From contig CM019070.1 in assembly GCA_009667805.1 (NCBI GenBank), forward strand, positions 57,044,735 through 57,108,734: a stretch of 64,000 nucleotides of DNA. The letters are read 5' to 3'. The DNA is from Leptobrachium leishanense. Lineage: Eukaryota > Chordata > Amphibia > Anura > Megophryidae. Position numbers and translations under genes: made by a program. How positions within the stretch are numbered: the stretch's first letter is position 1; each line of letters starts with the position of its first letter. Positions 24,987 to 34,485 of this stretch are shown here, piece by piece. Under the pieces are notes generated by a model, which did no database searches, was not told where the DNA came from, and saw only the letters and a program-made list of their open reading frames with translations.

Positions 24987-27533
24987 TTAGGTGCTCACAA
25001 CTGTGGTCTTTGTCAGCTTTAGCCTCAATGGTTTTGTCTCGTTGGAGATGACCTTCCACTCTGGTTCAGGATTGGCTGCAGCTACCTTCAGTCTGGAGTG
25101 ATGTATCCACGGGACCACCTTGGCAACCTTCACTGCTGTGGGGGTTGATAACAGGACAAGGTAAGGACCTCTCCATTTTGGGCCTAGTGGGTCATTTTTC
25201 CACTCCTTCACCCAAACCGAGTCACCTGAACAATACTTATGCAGTGGGGGATATAAAAAGTGAGGTATATTATCTCCCACCCAAGTATTTAACTTTTGCA
25301 TTGATTTACCCAATAATACAACCTGTTCAGTTAGTTTAGTTTCACCCAATGCCCGAAGGTCCCCCCTTATTCCATTAATTAGAGGGGTAGACCGTCCGAA
25401 CATAAGCTCGTACGGACTTAGCTTCAATTGGGGGGTTGGCCTGCACCTAATGTGCAATAGGACTATTGGCAGTACATCCAACCAGTCTAGTGACGTCTCT
25501 TGGCATAATTTGGACATCAAAGTCTTCAGTGTACGGTTCATTCTTTCGACTTTTCCCAAGCTTTGGGGCCTGTAAGCTGTATGTAGCTTCCAGGTGATGC
25601 CCAACAGGCGGGCAAGCTGCTGTAGACAGTTCTGTATAAATGCTGGGCCATTGTCCGACCCTATTTCAAGAGGAAGTCCATATCGTGGTATTATTTCATT
25701 CATTAGACTCTTCACCACTTCCGTTGTTTTCTCCGTCCTTGTGGGGAAAGCTTCTACCCATCCTGTTAGAGTGCACACCATCACGAGCAGATACTTGTAT
25801 CCTCTGCAAGGTGGTAGCACCGTAAAGTCTATTTGCAATGATGCCATTGGGGACAGTCCGATTGGCTGCTTTCCTGGAGGTTGAGATGGGCCTGTTCTCG
25901 GATTATTCTTGGCACATGTCATGCACTGCTGGGCTATTGCTTTGCAGATTACTGACATTCCTGGTACATAGAAATGTGGCTCCAGCTGTTGCTCCATCAT
26001 TTCCCTTCCTCCATGAGTACTTGCATGAAATGCTCTCACAATTTCAGGTGCTAATGTTGCTGGCAGGACTATTTGTCTATTCTCCAACTGGAACCATCCC
26101 TCTTCTCCATATGCACCTTGTTCTTCTGATAGCCACTTCTTCTCTTTTTCTGAGTACACAGGTGTCCATTCACTCAGTGGTGCCAGTAGGAGCGCAGCCA
26201 CCACTGGTGTTGCTTTGTATCTTCCGAGTTCCTCTTGGTTTCCCCAAATGAATTCTTCCTTTGGGAAATAATATCGCCAGGCAAAGAACAGTAGATCTTG
26301 TCTCTCCTCTGTGTCTTTTACTGCTGGTATAAAGAAGTTCATCACACTCTTCTTCATCCTTGGTAGCTTATTTTTAATAAGGGTCTCCTTGAGAAAGAAC
26401 CTTACCAAAGGGGCTTGGTATTCTTGTGCTCCCAATTCTCCCAAGCTCAGCAGTATACATGTAATCCTCAAATTGTTGTGGGGATTGGCTGTTAGATTGT
26501 CAAAGCGTGCGGCGAAATTTTCTGCTCGTTCAACTTCGGTCACTTCTGTATTTTCTCCATCCTCCCCCATTAATTTTATGACGAAGAATTTCAGCATCAT
26601 CTTGTAAGCTCTGCGTAGTCTTTGCTGAACTTCTGAGGTGTCACTCATGAGGCGTGCTTCTCGGGGGTGTAGAGGCGAGGAATGGAAATTCCAGCCTTGT
26701 GATTGTGTCGGGAATAGCCACTGGATATAATCATGGTTTCCTTCCAGTAGCTCATAATTGTTGCGCCATTTTTGTAGAATTGTTTCAATGAATTCGCCTT
26801 TTGGGTCAAATCTTCTCCAATTCATATAGAATTCGTAGTTTGGCATAGGGAGTTGATCCTCTTGCTTGCAGAGCAGAATCTTAGAGACTTGACCCGGGAG
26901 GGTCAGTGGTTTAGCAGCGGCTTTTGCGGCTTGGTCAGCACGTCTGTTGCCTTTTGGGATTCCATCATGACCTTTCTGGTGGCCACGACAGTGCATTACA
27001 CTGACAGCACTTGGTTTCCACACAGCCTCCAGGAGGGCTGTGATTTCAGCTGCATACTTAATTTGTTGCCCTGATGAAGTGAGCAGGCCTCTTTCTTTGT
27101 AGAGGGCACCATGTGCGTGAACAGTCATAAAGGCATACTTGGAGTCGGTGTAGATGTTCACTCTTTTGCCTTCAGAGATTTCCAGGGCCCTGGTCAGGGC
27201 TGTTATCTCAGCCAGTTGTGCTGACGTATGTCCTGGCAGGGGGTTTGCCTCGATGATTTCTTCTGCTGAGACAACCGCATAGTCGGAGACTTTCTTCCCA
27301 TCACACATATAACTGCTACCATCAGTAAATAACTGCAGATCGTATTTGTCTAGGGGTACGTCTTTCAGGTCTGGTCTGCTACTGAATACTTCTTCCATGA
27401 CTTGGAGGCATTCATGATTTGGATCCTCTTCACAGTCAGGCAGTAGTGTAGCTGGATTTAAGGTAGCGTTGAGGTCCAGATGAACCCGTGGATTCTCACA
27501 CATCATAGAAAGAAGAGGGGGTGCAGCGCCCAC
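24987..27533 (-). CDS. pol: pol fragment: RNase H - OGFr-like domain - integrase
   Basis: Uninterrupted 848-codon frame, the C-terminal half of Pol; the first ~10 codons belong to the non-viral junction, so the listed start is not native. Residues ~62-210 are RNase H with D71 (TDGS), E109, D130 (YTDS), H185 and D200, a full catalytic set. Residues ~225-445 match the OGFr N-terminal domain. Residues ~455-848 are integrase: the H503-X3-H507/C537-X2-C540 zinc site, D569, D627 and E663 with a 35-residue D-E spacing, then a GPY-type C-terminal domain (WRGPY at 787-791). RNase H removes RNA during reverse transcription and integrase inserts the DNA. env starts 136 bp downstream. No stop or frameshift occurs here, unlike gag, protease and env. 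Confidence 0.93.
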   Translation of the reverse strand: MGAAPPLLSMMCENPRVHLDLNATLNPATLLPDCEEDPNHECLQVMEEVFSSRPDLKDVPLDKYDLQLFTDGSSYMCDGKKVSDYAVVSAEEIIEANPLPGHTSAQLAEITALTRALEISEGKRVNIYTDSKYAFMTVHAHGALYKERGLLTSSGQQIKYAAEITALLEAVWKPSAVSVMHCRGHQKGHDGIPKGNRRADQAAKAAAKPLTLPGQVSKILLCKQEDQLPMPNYEFYMNWRRFDPKGEFIETILQKWRNNYELLEGNHDYIQWLFPTQSQGWNFHSSPLHPREARLMSDTSEVQQRLRRAYKMMLKFFVIKLMGEDGENTEVTEVERAENFAARFDNLTANPHNNLRITCILLSLGELGAQEYQAPLVRFFLKETLIKNKLPRMKKSVMNFFIPAVKDTEERQDLLFFAWRYYFPKEEFIWGNQEELGRYKATPVVAALLLAPLSEWTPVYSEKEKKWLSEEQGAYGEEGWFQLENRQIVLPATLAPEIVRAFHASTHGGREMMEQQLEPHFYVPGMSVICKAIAQQCMTCAKNNPRTGPSQPPGKQPIGLSPMASLQIDFTVLPPCRGYKYLLVMVCTLTGWVEAFPTRTEKTTEVVKSLMNEIIPRYGLPLEIGSDNGPAFIQNCLQQLARLLGITWKLHTAYRPQSLGKVERMNRTLKTLMSKLCQETSLDWLDVLPIVLLHIRCRPTPQLKLSPYELMFGRSTPLINGIRGDLRALGETKLTEQVVLLGKSMQKLNTWVGDNIPHFLYPPLHKYCSGDSVWVKEWKNDPLGPKWRGPYLVLLSTPTAVKVAKVVPWIHHSRLKVAAANPEPEWKVISNETKPLRLKLTKTTVVST
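26190..26870 (-). other. OGFr-like domain inserted in Pol
   Basis: About 210 residues (roughly 229-440 of the pol frame) not expected in any Pol. Telling blocks are MPNYEFYMNWRR, YELLEGNHDYIQWLFPT, RLRRAYKMMLKFFVIKL, NNLRITCILLSLGELG, APLVRFFLKETL and FAWRYYFPKEEFIWG. In order and spacing they match the conserved N-terminal domain (OGFr_N) of the vertebrate opioid growth factor receptor and its OGFRL1 relative. The domain is in frame, with no introns or stops, between a complete RNase H and a complete integrase. Acquisition from a spliced host mRNA is the simplest inference. OGFr binds enkephalin-type peptides in animals; what it would do in Pol is unknown. Confidence 0.9.
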
Positions 27534-27873
27534 CGGAAGAGTGTCTATCCCACTCGCTGAATATTGAATATGGGGGTTTCTCTAAATACCCGAGTGACAA
27601 TTTTGCAAAGAGAAATACAATACAGCGCTCAAAGACCTAAGTCCACGGGAAAGTGGGGTAGACAGAAAATATGTCCATAAACAGTAGTCCTTGTCTTTAA
27701 GGGTAGATCTTCTTAAAAATGCAGATGGAGTATGCACTGTAGGAAAAAACACAAAGAGGACCAAAAAATTGCGCAGTATGATAGCACCCAAGATGAGAGT
27801 AACTTATATTGATGTTTAACTCACATTCTGGGGAGCCCACAACCGGCTCTTGGGAATAAATCGGGCAGGGACT
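27515..27873. other. unrecognised block between gypsy fragment and pol
   Basis: Neither viral nor clearly gypsy. It has GGGGGTGCAGCGCCCACC near its left edge and TGCGCAGTATGATAGCACCC near 27772. The one minus-strand frame (27582-27791) shows no family resemblance. It may be part of a third repeat or the remains of the gypsy element's own break. Confidence 0.5.
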
Positions 27874-29029
27874 TTATATTAGGTGCCCATAGACCCTCCA
27901 ATCGATTTCTCCCGAATTCGCCAAAGGAGGAATGCTGTCCTCAGGACCCTCAGACACGCCACTTTTTCCAGATCTCTGATTTGAGCAAATCAGGTCCTTT
28001 AATTTAAACGGTACGTTCTTGGTGAGATCAGTCAGTGGTTGTACCAGCTTTGAAAAAGAACGGATAAACCTTCTGTAAAAATTAGGGAATCCTAAAAATC
28101 TTTGAACGTCCTTCCGTGATGTAGGGGTTGGCCATGAGAGAATCGCGGCTATTTTCCCTGGGTCCATCTCGATCTTGCCTGGGGAGAGGACATATCCAAG
28201 AAAGGCGATAAGATTAGTCTCGAATATACATTTCTCCCTTTTTTGCGTATATTCGATGTTTGCGTAATCTAGCAAATACCTCTTTCATATGATGTCGGTG
28301 TGTTTGAAGAGTGTCTGAGTAGACTAGGATATCATCGAGATATACTATTACGCATATATCTAATAAATCCCTAAAAATGTAATTTACCAGGTGTTGGAAT
28401 GTCGCCGGAGCATTGCATAATCCGTAGGGCATAACTAGATAGTCATAATGTCCGTAGCGGGTTCTGAAGGCGGTTTTCCATTCGTCACCTTGGCGAATAC
28501 GTAGAAGGTTGTAGGCACCTTTGAGATCCAATTTCGTGAATATCTTGGCAGTTTTCAATCGTTCCATTAACTCTGGAATTAGAGGAAGGGGATACCTGTT
28601 TTTTATAGTGATATTGTTGAGATCTCTGTAATCCACACAAGGCCTTAACCCTGCGTCCTTTTTCCCCACGAAAAATATGCCGGCCCCAGCAGGAGAGGTG
28701 GAAGGGCGGATAAATCCTTTTTGGAGATGTTCGTGTATGTATTCCTTCAGAATGTTCAACTCTGGCTCGGATAATGGGTATATTCGGCCATAGGGGATAG
28801 CGGCCCCAGGAAGGAGGTCAATCGGGCAGTCATAGACCCGGTGAGGAGGAAGGGCCTCTGCCTTTGTCTCGTTAAAGATGTCCTCGTATTCCATATAGGC
28901 GGGTGGAATGACAACATCTTTTTTTTCCATGTGTATATCTAGAATAGAATGAATACTTTTAACAGTTTGTTTCATGCACAGTTGAAGACAATGGGGGGGG
29001 AAGTAAACGATATTGCTTCTGGTTCCCAA
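27874..29029 (-). pseudogene. Ty3/gypsy reverse transcriptase
   Basis: Continues from the protease in a new frame. Recognisable blocks are [50 protein letters not shown] and the catalytic YLDD box ([12 protein letters not shown]). A frameshift at an A6 run near 28240 leads to FLGYVLSPGKIEMDPGK and FLGFPNFYRRFI. The similarity fades after about 27960, so the connection and RNase H domains are missing. It replaces, by position, the retroviral reverse transcriptase. Confidence 0.9.
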
Positions 29030-30601
29030 CGTATGACTGGATCATGGGTGCGTAACCACGGTAATCCCAGGATAACTGGAAATACCGGTGAGGCGACTAA
29101 ATCAAAGGAAATGTTTTCGTTATGGTCTCCACCGATAGACATTTTTAGAGGACCGGTTTCTAGGGTGACCAACCCTGATTTCAATGAAGAGCCATCAACT
29201 AACTTCACGTGAACAGGGTGCTCTTTATTGATTACTGGTACACACAATTTTGTGGCAAGTGATAAGTCCATGAAGCTACCGCTAGCGCCGGAGTCAATCA
29301 TGGCGGGTAGGGTGAGGTGTTGGTCATTCCACTGTAGAAAGATAGAAATGGAGAAATGTGGGGCAATCACTAATGGTTCGTTACGAGGATCAACGGTAGA
29401 GGAGGCGTTCGCTTTCTTACCTCCACGTTCTGGTTTTTCAGGGCAGAAACGAACGGTGTGGCCGGCCTGGCCACAATACAGGCCGAGATGGTTCGATCTA
29501 CGACGTGCCATTTCTTCTGGAGGAAGTCGTCTGTTGGTTGCTCCAATCTGCATGGGTTCCTCTTGGGTGGTACGAGGTGTAGAAGGTACCAGATCCTTAG
29601 TGGTATCAGGAGGTGTAGGAGGTAGAGCACGACGTGGTTGCACAGACATAGATAGATTTATTTCTTGCCGTCTTTCGCGAAGCCGTCGGTCAATGGATAT
29701 GGATGCTTGCATTAGTAGGTCCAACGTTGGTGGAATGCCAATTCGAGCTAATTCATCTTTTAATTGGTCAGATATACCACTGCGGAATTGATTGATAAGG
29801 GCTATCTCATTCCAGGCGGTATCAAGGGCGTACTGCTTGAACTCCATAACATAGTCCTCTACAGGACGGCGACCTTGTTTGAGGGCCTTGATCTCTCGCT
29901 GTGCGGGTGTCTTGACGAAAAGGGTCATCGTATATATCATTTAAAGCTGATAAGAAGGTCTCCCAGGTATCAAGGAGCGGACTTTGGAGTCTCAGTAGTT
30001 GGTGGGCCCATGCTTGGGGTTCTCCTGAGAGCAGCGATATAACGGTGTGAACCTTAACGTACTCATTACAAAAGGTGCGAGGTTTTAACGAGAACAACAC
30101 CTGGCAGTTGGTCACAAAGGACTGATATGAGCGACGGTCCCCGGTGAATCGCTCCGGTAGGAGGACGGGAGGTTCAGGGGCCATAGAAGTGGCAAGATCC
30201 TCTTTGGCTTGTACTCGTACTTGTAACGCAGTATGGCTTACTTGTAGCTCTTGTACTGATTGGGCGATGGCTGTCACCTGTTGCGTTAGGGTATGCAACG
30301 CTCCAGCTATATCTGCGGGCTCCATGTCATGGCTCAGTCGTTCTGTCATGCTATGGTATCGTAGGCTTGTTTGGAGTCCAGTATGCAGATATGTTTGATA
30401 AGGAAGGATGCAAGAGACGTAACCTGGAGAAGAATTGTGTCGGTTCAGGCGGAGTTCATTCGTTAACGAGAGAGGAAGCCAGGAGTCGGTAGCCGGGAGG
30501 TCAGTCAGAATCGAGCGCGGTACAAAAGGGGTTAGGCTGGAGACTTGGTCAGGTGGAAGCAAGGGTTCGTTCAACAAGGATTTCAGTGGTAAATAATACA
30601 A
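28972..30601 (-). pseudogene. Ty3/gypsy gag and protease
   Basis: Gag begins around MEPADIAGALHTLTQQV and contains the retrotransposon Gag capsid-like block (PERFTGDRRSYQSFVTNC to LSALNDIYDDPF). A frameshift near 29900-29930 moves the reading into the next frame (REIKALKQGRRPVEDYV). A zinc knuckle follows, YCGQAGHTVRFC, whose first cysteine seems changed to glycine. The protease has the DSGA active site (PAMIDSGASGSF). The frame closes at 28972, just after a G8 homopolymer near 28990-29002 where a second shift occurs. The wording resembles the vertebrate sushi-ichi/RTL-type gag; this is inference. Too damaged to be expressed. Confidence 0.85.
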
Positions 30602-31018
30602 GGAACTTGGGTAGCTTAGGGAGCTGATGACTGAGCGTCTTTCCTTTGGTGTTCTGAACCTTTATGGTGCGCAGGTAATGGGCTCCGCCCATTTGTGGGA
30701 AGAGGCCCCTCCCCTGCCCCTCCTACCCACTGGGTCACCCCAAGCTCCATCCGGAACTCGCAGGGGCCCCGCCCCGCAGGTGAGCCGGGAGACGCCGCCC
30801 CCGCCGAGACCCGCGAGTCCATAGCGGGACCCGGAAGGAGGACCGTGCCCCACGCTGCACCCGCGAGCGATGACCGCCATGCGAGGGGCCGATGGAAGGG
30901 AGAGGGAGGCAGTGGGGGGACCCCAGCGCTGGACCGAAAGGTCACCACAACCCGTGGCAAGGGAGCTCCCAATGCCTGACGTCCCCCTGTATGGAAGACG
31001 CCGACGGCTGTCGTGACA
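30602..31018 (-). repeat. probable gypsy 5' LTR and leader
   Basis: GC-rich stretch between the viral protease/RT junction and gypsy Gag. On the minus strand it starts TGTCACGACAGCCGTCGG, as many Ty3/gypsy LTRs do. With no second LTR to compare, the end and primer site are not defined. Confidence 0.5.
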
Positions 31019-31029
31019 CCTCGGCCGCG

Positions 31030-31603
31030 CCGTGGGGGTAAGGCATGACACTGGGGGAATATTTACAGCTAATCCGGGCGGGTTTTCTTCTGCCCAGACT
31101 CCAGGGATTCCCAAGAGTAGTGTGTACGGGTCTGGGGCGGCCAGCAGGGTTGGTGCCGTGCGCCATTCTTCTTCTCTTGGCATAATTACTGCAATTTTTA
31201 CAGGTTGGGTATTCTGGCTGGCTTGGCTGTACTGCCGTACAGAGCTGCCACTCTCAGGCAGGTCTAATCTAGCGTGGCCCCCGGGGAGAAATGAAATTTG
31301 GGCTTGCAATTTGCAAAGGATATCCCGCCCCAAGAGTTGGATGGAACATTCAGGCATATACAAAAATTCATGTTCTACATTATGCCCACCCACGCTACAT
31401 TTTCAAGAGGCAAGAAAAGGGTATTTAGCTGATACCCCCATTGCTCCCATTATATCAACCTCATTTCCCATTGGGGGTGCAATTTGCTGCGTTACAACAG
31501 AATATTCCGCACCAGTATCAACCATAAAAATTTCGTCTTTGTCTCCCACCCTTACCGTGACCGTGGGCTCGTGATTACCGAGTGGGATGGGCCCAGGTCC
31601 GTG
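31030..31603 (-). pseudogene. pro-pol: retroviral protease and first part of reverse transcriptase
   Basis: Follows gag in the same frame after the TGA at 31604-31606, the gamma-type layout in which Pol is made by stop-codon readthrough. The aspartic protease has the active site DTGA (codons at 31509-31520) and the C-terminal LLGRDILCKL motif. An in-frame TGA at 31403-31405 breaks it. The frame then gives a linker and the beginning of reverse transcriptase (VWAEENPPGLAVN) before viral similarity ends near 31050 at the gypsy junction. The palm, fingers and thumb of the viral enzyme are absent. Confidence 0.85.
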
Positions 31604-33392
31604 TCAATATATACCTTGTCCCTCAAATGACATCCCCGCCAAACCAACAAATCCGGCAGCATCATTTCTTTCATACCTGCCGTTTGTTACCTGGCCAATG
31701 GAGGCTTGCCCTCCCGATGCACCAGCCTCTCCCTGTACCCCATTTTTAGACAAAAATGCAGGGCATTCGCTTTTCCAGTGACCTTCACCCCGGCACCACG
31801 CGCACTGGTTGAGCCCTGGGGGCTCCTCTCCCTCTTCCCCCTCGACCTCTTGCTCTCCCTCTGTCCGGGGCACCCCTCCCATTGCCATTTCCCATATAGC
31901 CGACCACGCCGGTGTGCCCTTTTTGCTTCCGTATTTCTTCTAAATCCCGGTTATGGTACACTTTATTAGCAATTTCTACTAATTCGCTAATACCTTTGCC
32001 TAAAAACCCATCCAATCTCTGTATTTTATTCCGTATGTCTCTTTGTGACTGACTCACAAAGGAGGAATTAACTAACCACTGATTCTCCACAGCCTCAGGG
32101 TCAATAGGACTATATATCCTATATGCATCTAGTAATCTTTCTAGAAATGCACTTGGGGTCTCTTTAAGATCTTGCACAATGTCTGCTATTTTCCCCATGT
32201 TCGTGGGTTTCTTCCCTCCCGCTTTAACACCCATCATTACCGCTGTCCGGTATGTTTGTAGATGAGCAATACCTTCATTAGTATTGTACGGCCATTTGGG
32301 ATCTGTTTTGGGGTAATGTTCCTCAGCCCACGCTTCCGGCTGGGGTTTGCTATCCTCAACTGCTTGGGCAAGAAGGATTTTACGCACACTACTGTTTATA
32401 CGGGCTCTTTCCTCAGTTGTGAACATTGTCAGCATTAGTTGTTGACAATCTGCCCAGGTAGGGTTATGTGTCAGCATTACTGACTCTATCATACTGGCCA
32501 CCGCTGCAGGATTAGTGGAGTACAGTGGTGTGTGTTTTCCAGTTGAATAAATCTGTCGTGGTAAATGGGACATATGTGTATTGTACTGGGCCAGGTTCTC
32601 CATTCTCTAATAAAGGACCCGGCGCCTCCCGTAAGGGGAGTTGCATTTTACTTTTACCTGGATTGTGTTGATATACATCCCGGGCTTAAATATATTATTA
32701 GCCGCACGAGTGGTGGCCCCCTGCTCCACATCTCCACCATCCCCGCTCTCATCAGGGGTTACCCGGTGGTATACACTCCCATCGGGCATTTCGATTTTCT
32801 CCGCAGGGGTCCCTTCATCCTCTCCACCCGCAGCCCCCTCCTCTTCCGCGTTACCATGAGCCGGAGCCGAGGGAGCTGGCTGGGAAATAGCAGCTGCCTG
32901 CTCCCTCCTCTCCGCCCGCGCAACCACGGCATTCAGTGCCTCCCTGGCCACCCCATAACACGATGGGTAGGGCGGGGGAAGTGAATCAATCTCCTCCGGA
33001 TATTCTACCAATACCGGCTTTCTCGGTTCGCCTTTATTTTCATTATTCGGGGGTACCTGTTTCTTGTTTTGTCCTGCCATCATTATAAAATGACTCTTAT
33101 CCTTCACACAGTACCTCCATATATCTATATACGGGTACTGTTCAGGATGACCATATCTCCCGGTTATTTGGGAGTGCACTCTCTGTATTAACTCCGGGTC
33201 CATAGACCCCTCTTCTGGCCATTCTGGAACCAACAGTGGCCATACTATTGTACACAACAATTTCAATTTTTCCTTACTCAAATCCACACCATAGTGATGT
33301 GTCTCATACAACGCTCCAAAATTTCGTACAATATACTCCAAGGGTGTCTCACCCTCTTTAGCCTTCTTGGGTTTGGATGACCCGTTACCCAT
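31604..33392 (-). pseudogene. gag: retroviral gag, broken
   Basis: Gag builds the virus particle. The start at 33392 gives MGNGSSKPKK, with a glycine-2 myristoylation signal for membrane targeting and a basic patch. A PPPY late-budding motif lies at residues 139-142. An in-frame TAG at 32607-32609 interrupts the frame just before capsid, which resumes in the same frame (PTWADCQQLMLTMFTTEERARI and the KETPSAFLERLLDAYR homology region). An Arg/Gly-rich stretch is followed by a frameshift somewhere between 31888 and 31785. The nucleocapsid zinc knuckle CAWCRGEGHWKSEC then reads in the new frame, which ends with a TGA at 31604. Domain order is gammaretrovirus-like. Confidence 0.9.
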
Positions 33393-34463
33393 TGTTACTC
33401 TTGTGGGCAGTCAACTCAAATCCACAATGCGAATATTTCTTTCAACACAATCACTTAGTCACTTTATTTCAACTGTCTGGTACTTCAGGCAACAGTTCTC
33501 ACGTGTTTCTTTCGCTTCCTCCTTCAGTAGCCGACTGCAGTCGCCTGAGTCGGAAACGTACTTCCAGAGTCCACTCTCAGATTTGCTTCCTCGCTAGGCA
33601 AGAAGGCGCACAATCACTCACAACACTCTCAGCATCCACAGCACGTACTGTACCAGATACATTCAGCACAAAACAATACATAAACAATTCTACTCTTTCT
33701 ACTAGCCGAAGGCACACCGACCCTCCTCTTGGCTCCTTATACCCCGTTAATTGAACTCTAACTCTGGTCTGCTTGTGACTATGTGTACCCCGTTCTGTGG
33801 CAACACTTCCGTCTGCAATTCCGATTTGCCTTATGGGCAATACACCCACTCGGCACCACTCCCGCTGCAGCTACCGCTGGCCTCAATTGGCCCCCTTCAC
33901 TACACGACGTACGACACTAGCACTGACTGCGGGCTCTCAGCCCAGTCACAGGATCCCTCCTCCTTTCCTTGTCCACGTGCAGCAGTTTTATTTACAAACA
34001 CTAACTATGGCAATACTACTCCACGTGGCTCCCTCAGATACAGAACTACACCTTGTCGGCATCCGATCCCCCTGGCCCAGACACGCACACTCTCTTCCAC
34101 CGTGCAATGTCCGTGCTGTATGCGGCGCGTTCGGTATGCTCGACGAGACCGTGGCCGTGGGTCTCCTTATCCAACTATGGTCGGACGTTTTCCCCTTATA
34201 CCGGTATCTCAATACACATACAAACACAGAAGACACTTTACCTATCGCCGCTCTGCTCGCTGTTTCCTCGGACTCGGTGGTGTCCCAGCTTCCCGGGCCG
34301 GGGGTCCGTTTGGGACGAGACGAGGTCCACTTAACAGGAAATCCTGCTTGGCGCCTGCAGATGTCAGCTCACCTTCAACGGACGCCCAACCAGCGGGATC
34401 ACTCGCACCTGCAGTCAACCACTACGGTGTCCAGCAGTCGTTTCTGTACCGGTAAAGGCCTGG
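33393..34463 (-). other. proviral leader (5' untranslated and packaging region)
   Basis: About 1.07 kb between primer site and gag start, long for a simple retrovirus. No convincing viral-sense gene. Two overlapping antisense frames (33751-34455 and 33797-34546, 234 and 249 codons) are open on the plus strand but show no family resemblance. Confidence 0.7.
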
Positions 34464-34481
34464 ATCCCGGACGAGCCCCCA
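34464..34481 (-). other. primer binding site, proline tRNA type
   Basis: On the viral strand TGGGGGCTCGTCCGGGAT begins four bases after the 5' LTR. It matches the proline-tRNA primer site used by many gammaretroviruses. Confidence 0.95.
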
Positions 34482-34485
34482 GAAA

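Larger units (their letters stand above)
27874..31018 (-). mobile_element. Ty3/gypsy retrotransposon, 5' portion
   Basis: Minus-strand element lodged inside the provirus. In order it has a probable LTR starting TGTCACGACAG at 31018, Gag, aspartic protease and reverse transcriptase up to about 27960-27874. RNase H, integrase and the 3' LTR are missing. No target duplication was found at the junctions with viral sequence, and the viral reverse transcriptase is absent, so this is not a clean insertion. Confidence 0.85.

Noticed and set aside
24987..27533. A host OGFR gene lying by chance next to a retrovirus
   Set aside because: The OGFr text is in frame and uninterrupted with RNase H before and integrase after, with no introns, so it belongs to the Pol frame.
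29228..29791. 187-codon plus-strand frame
   Set aside because: Shadow of the gypsy gag/protease on the other strand.
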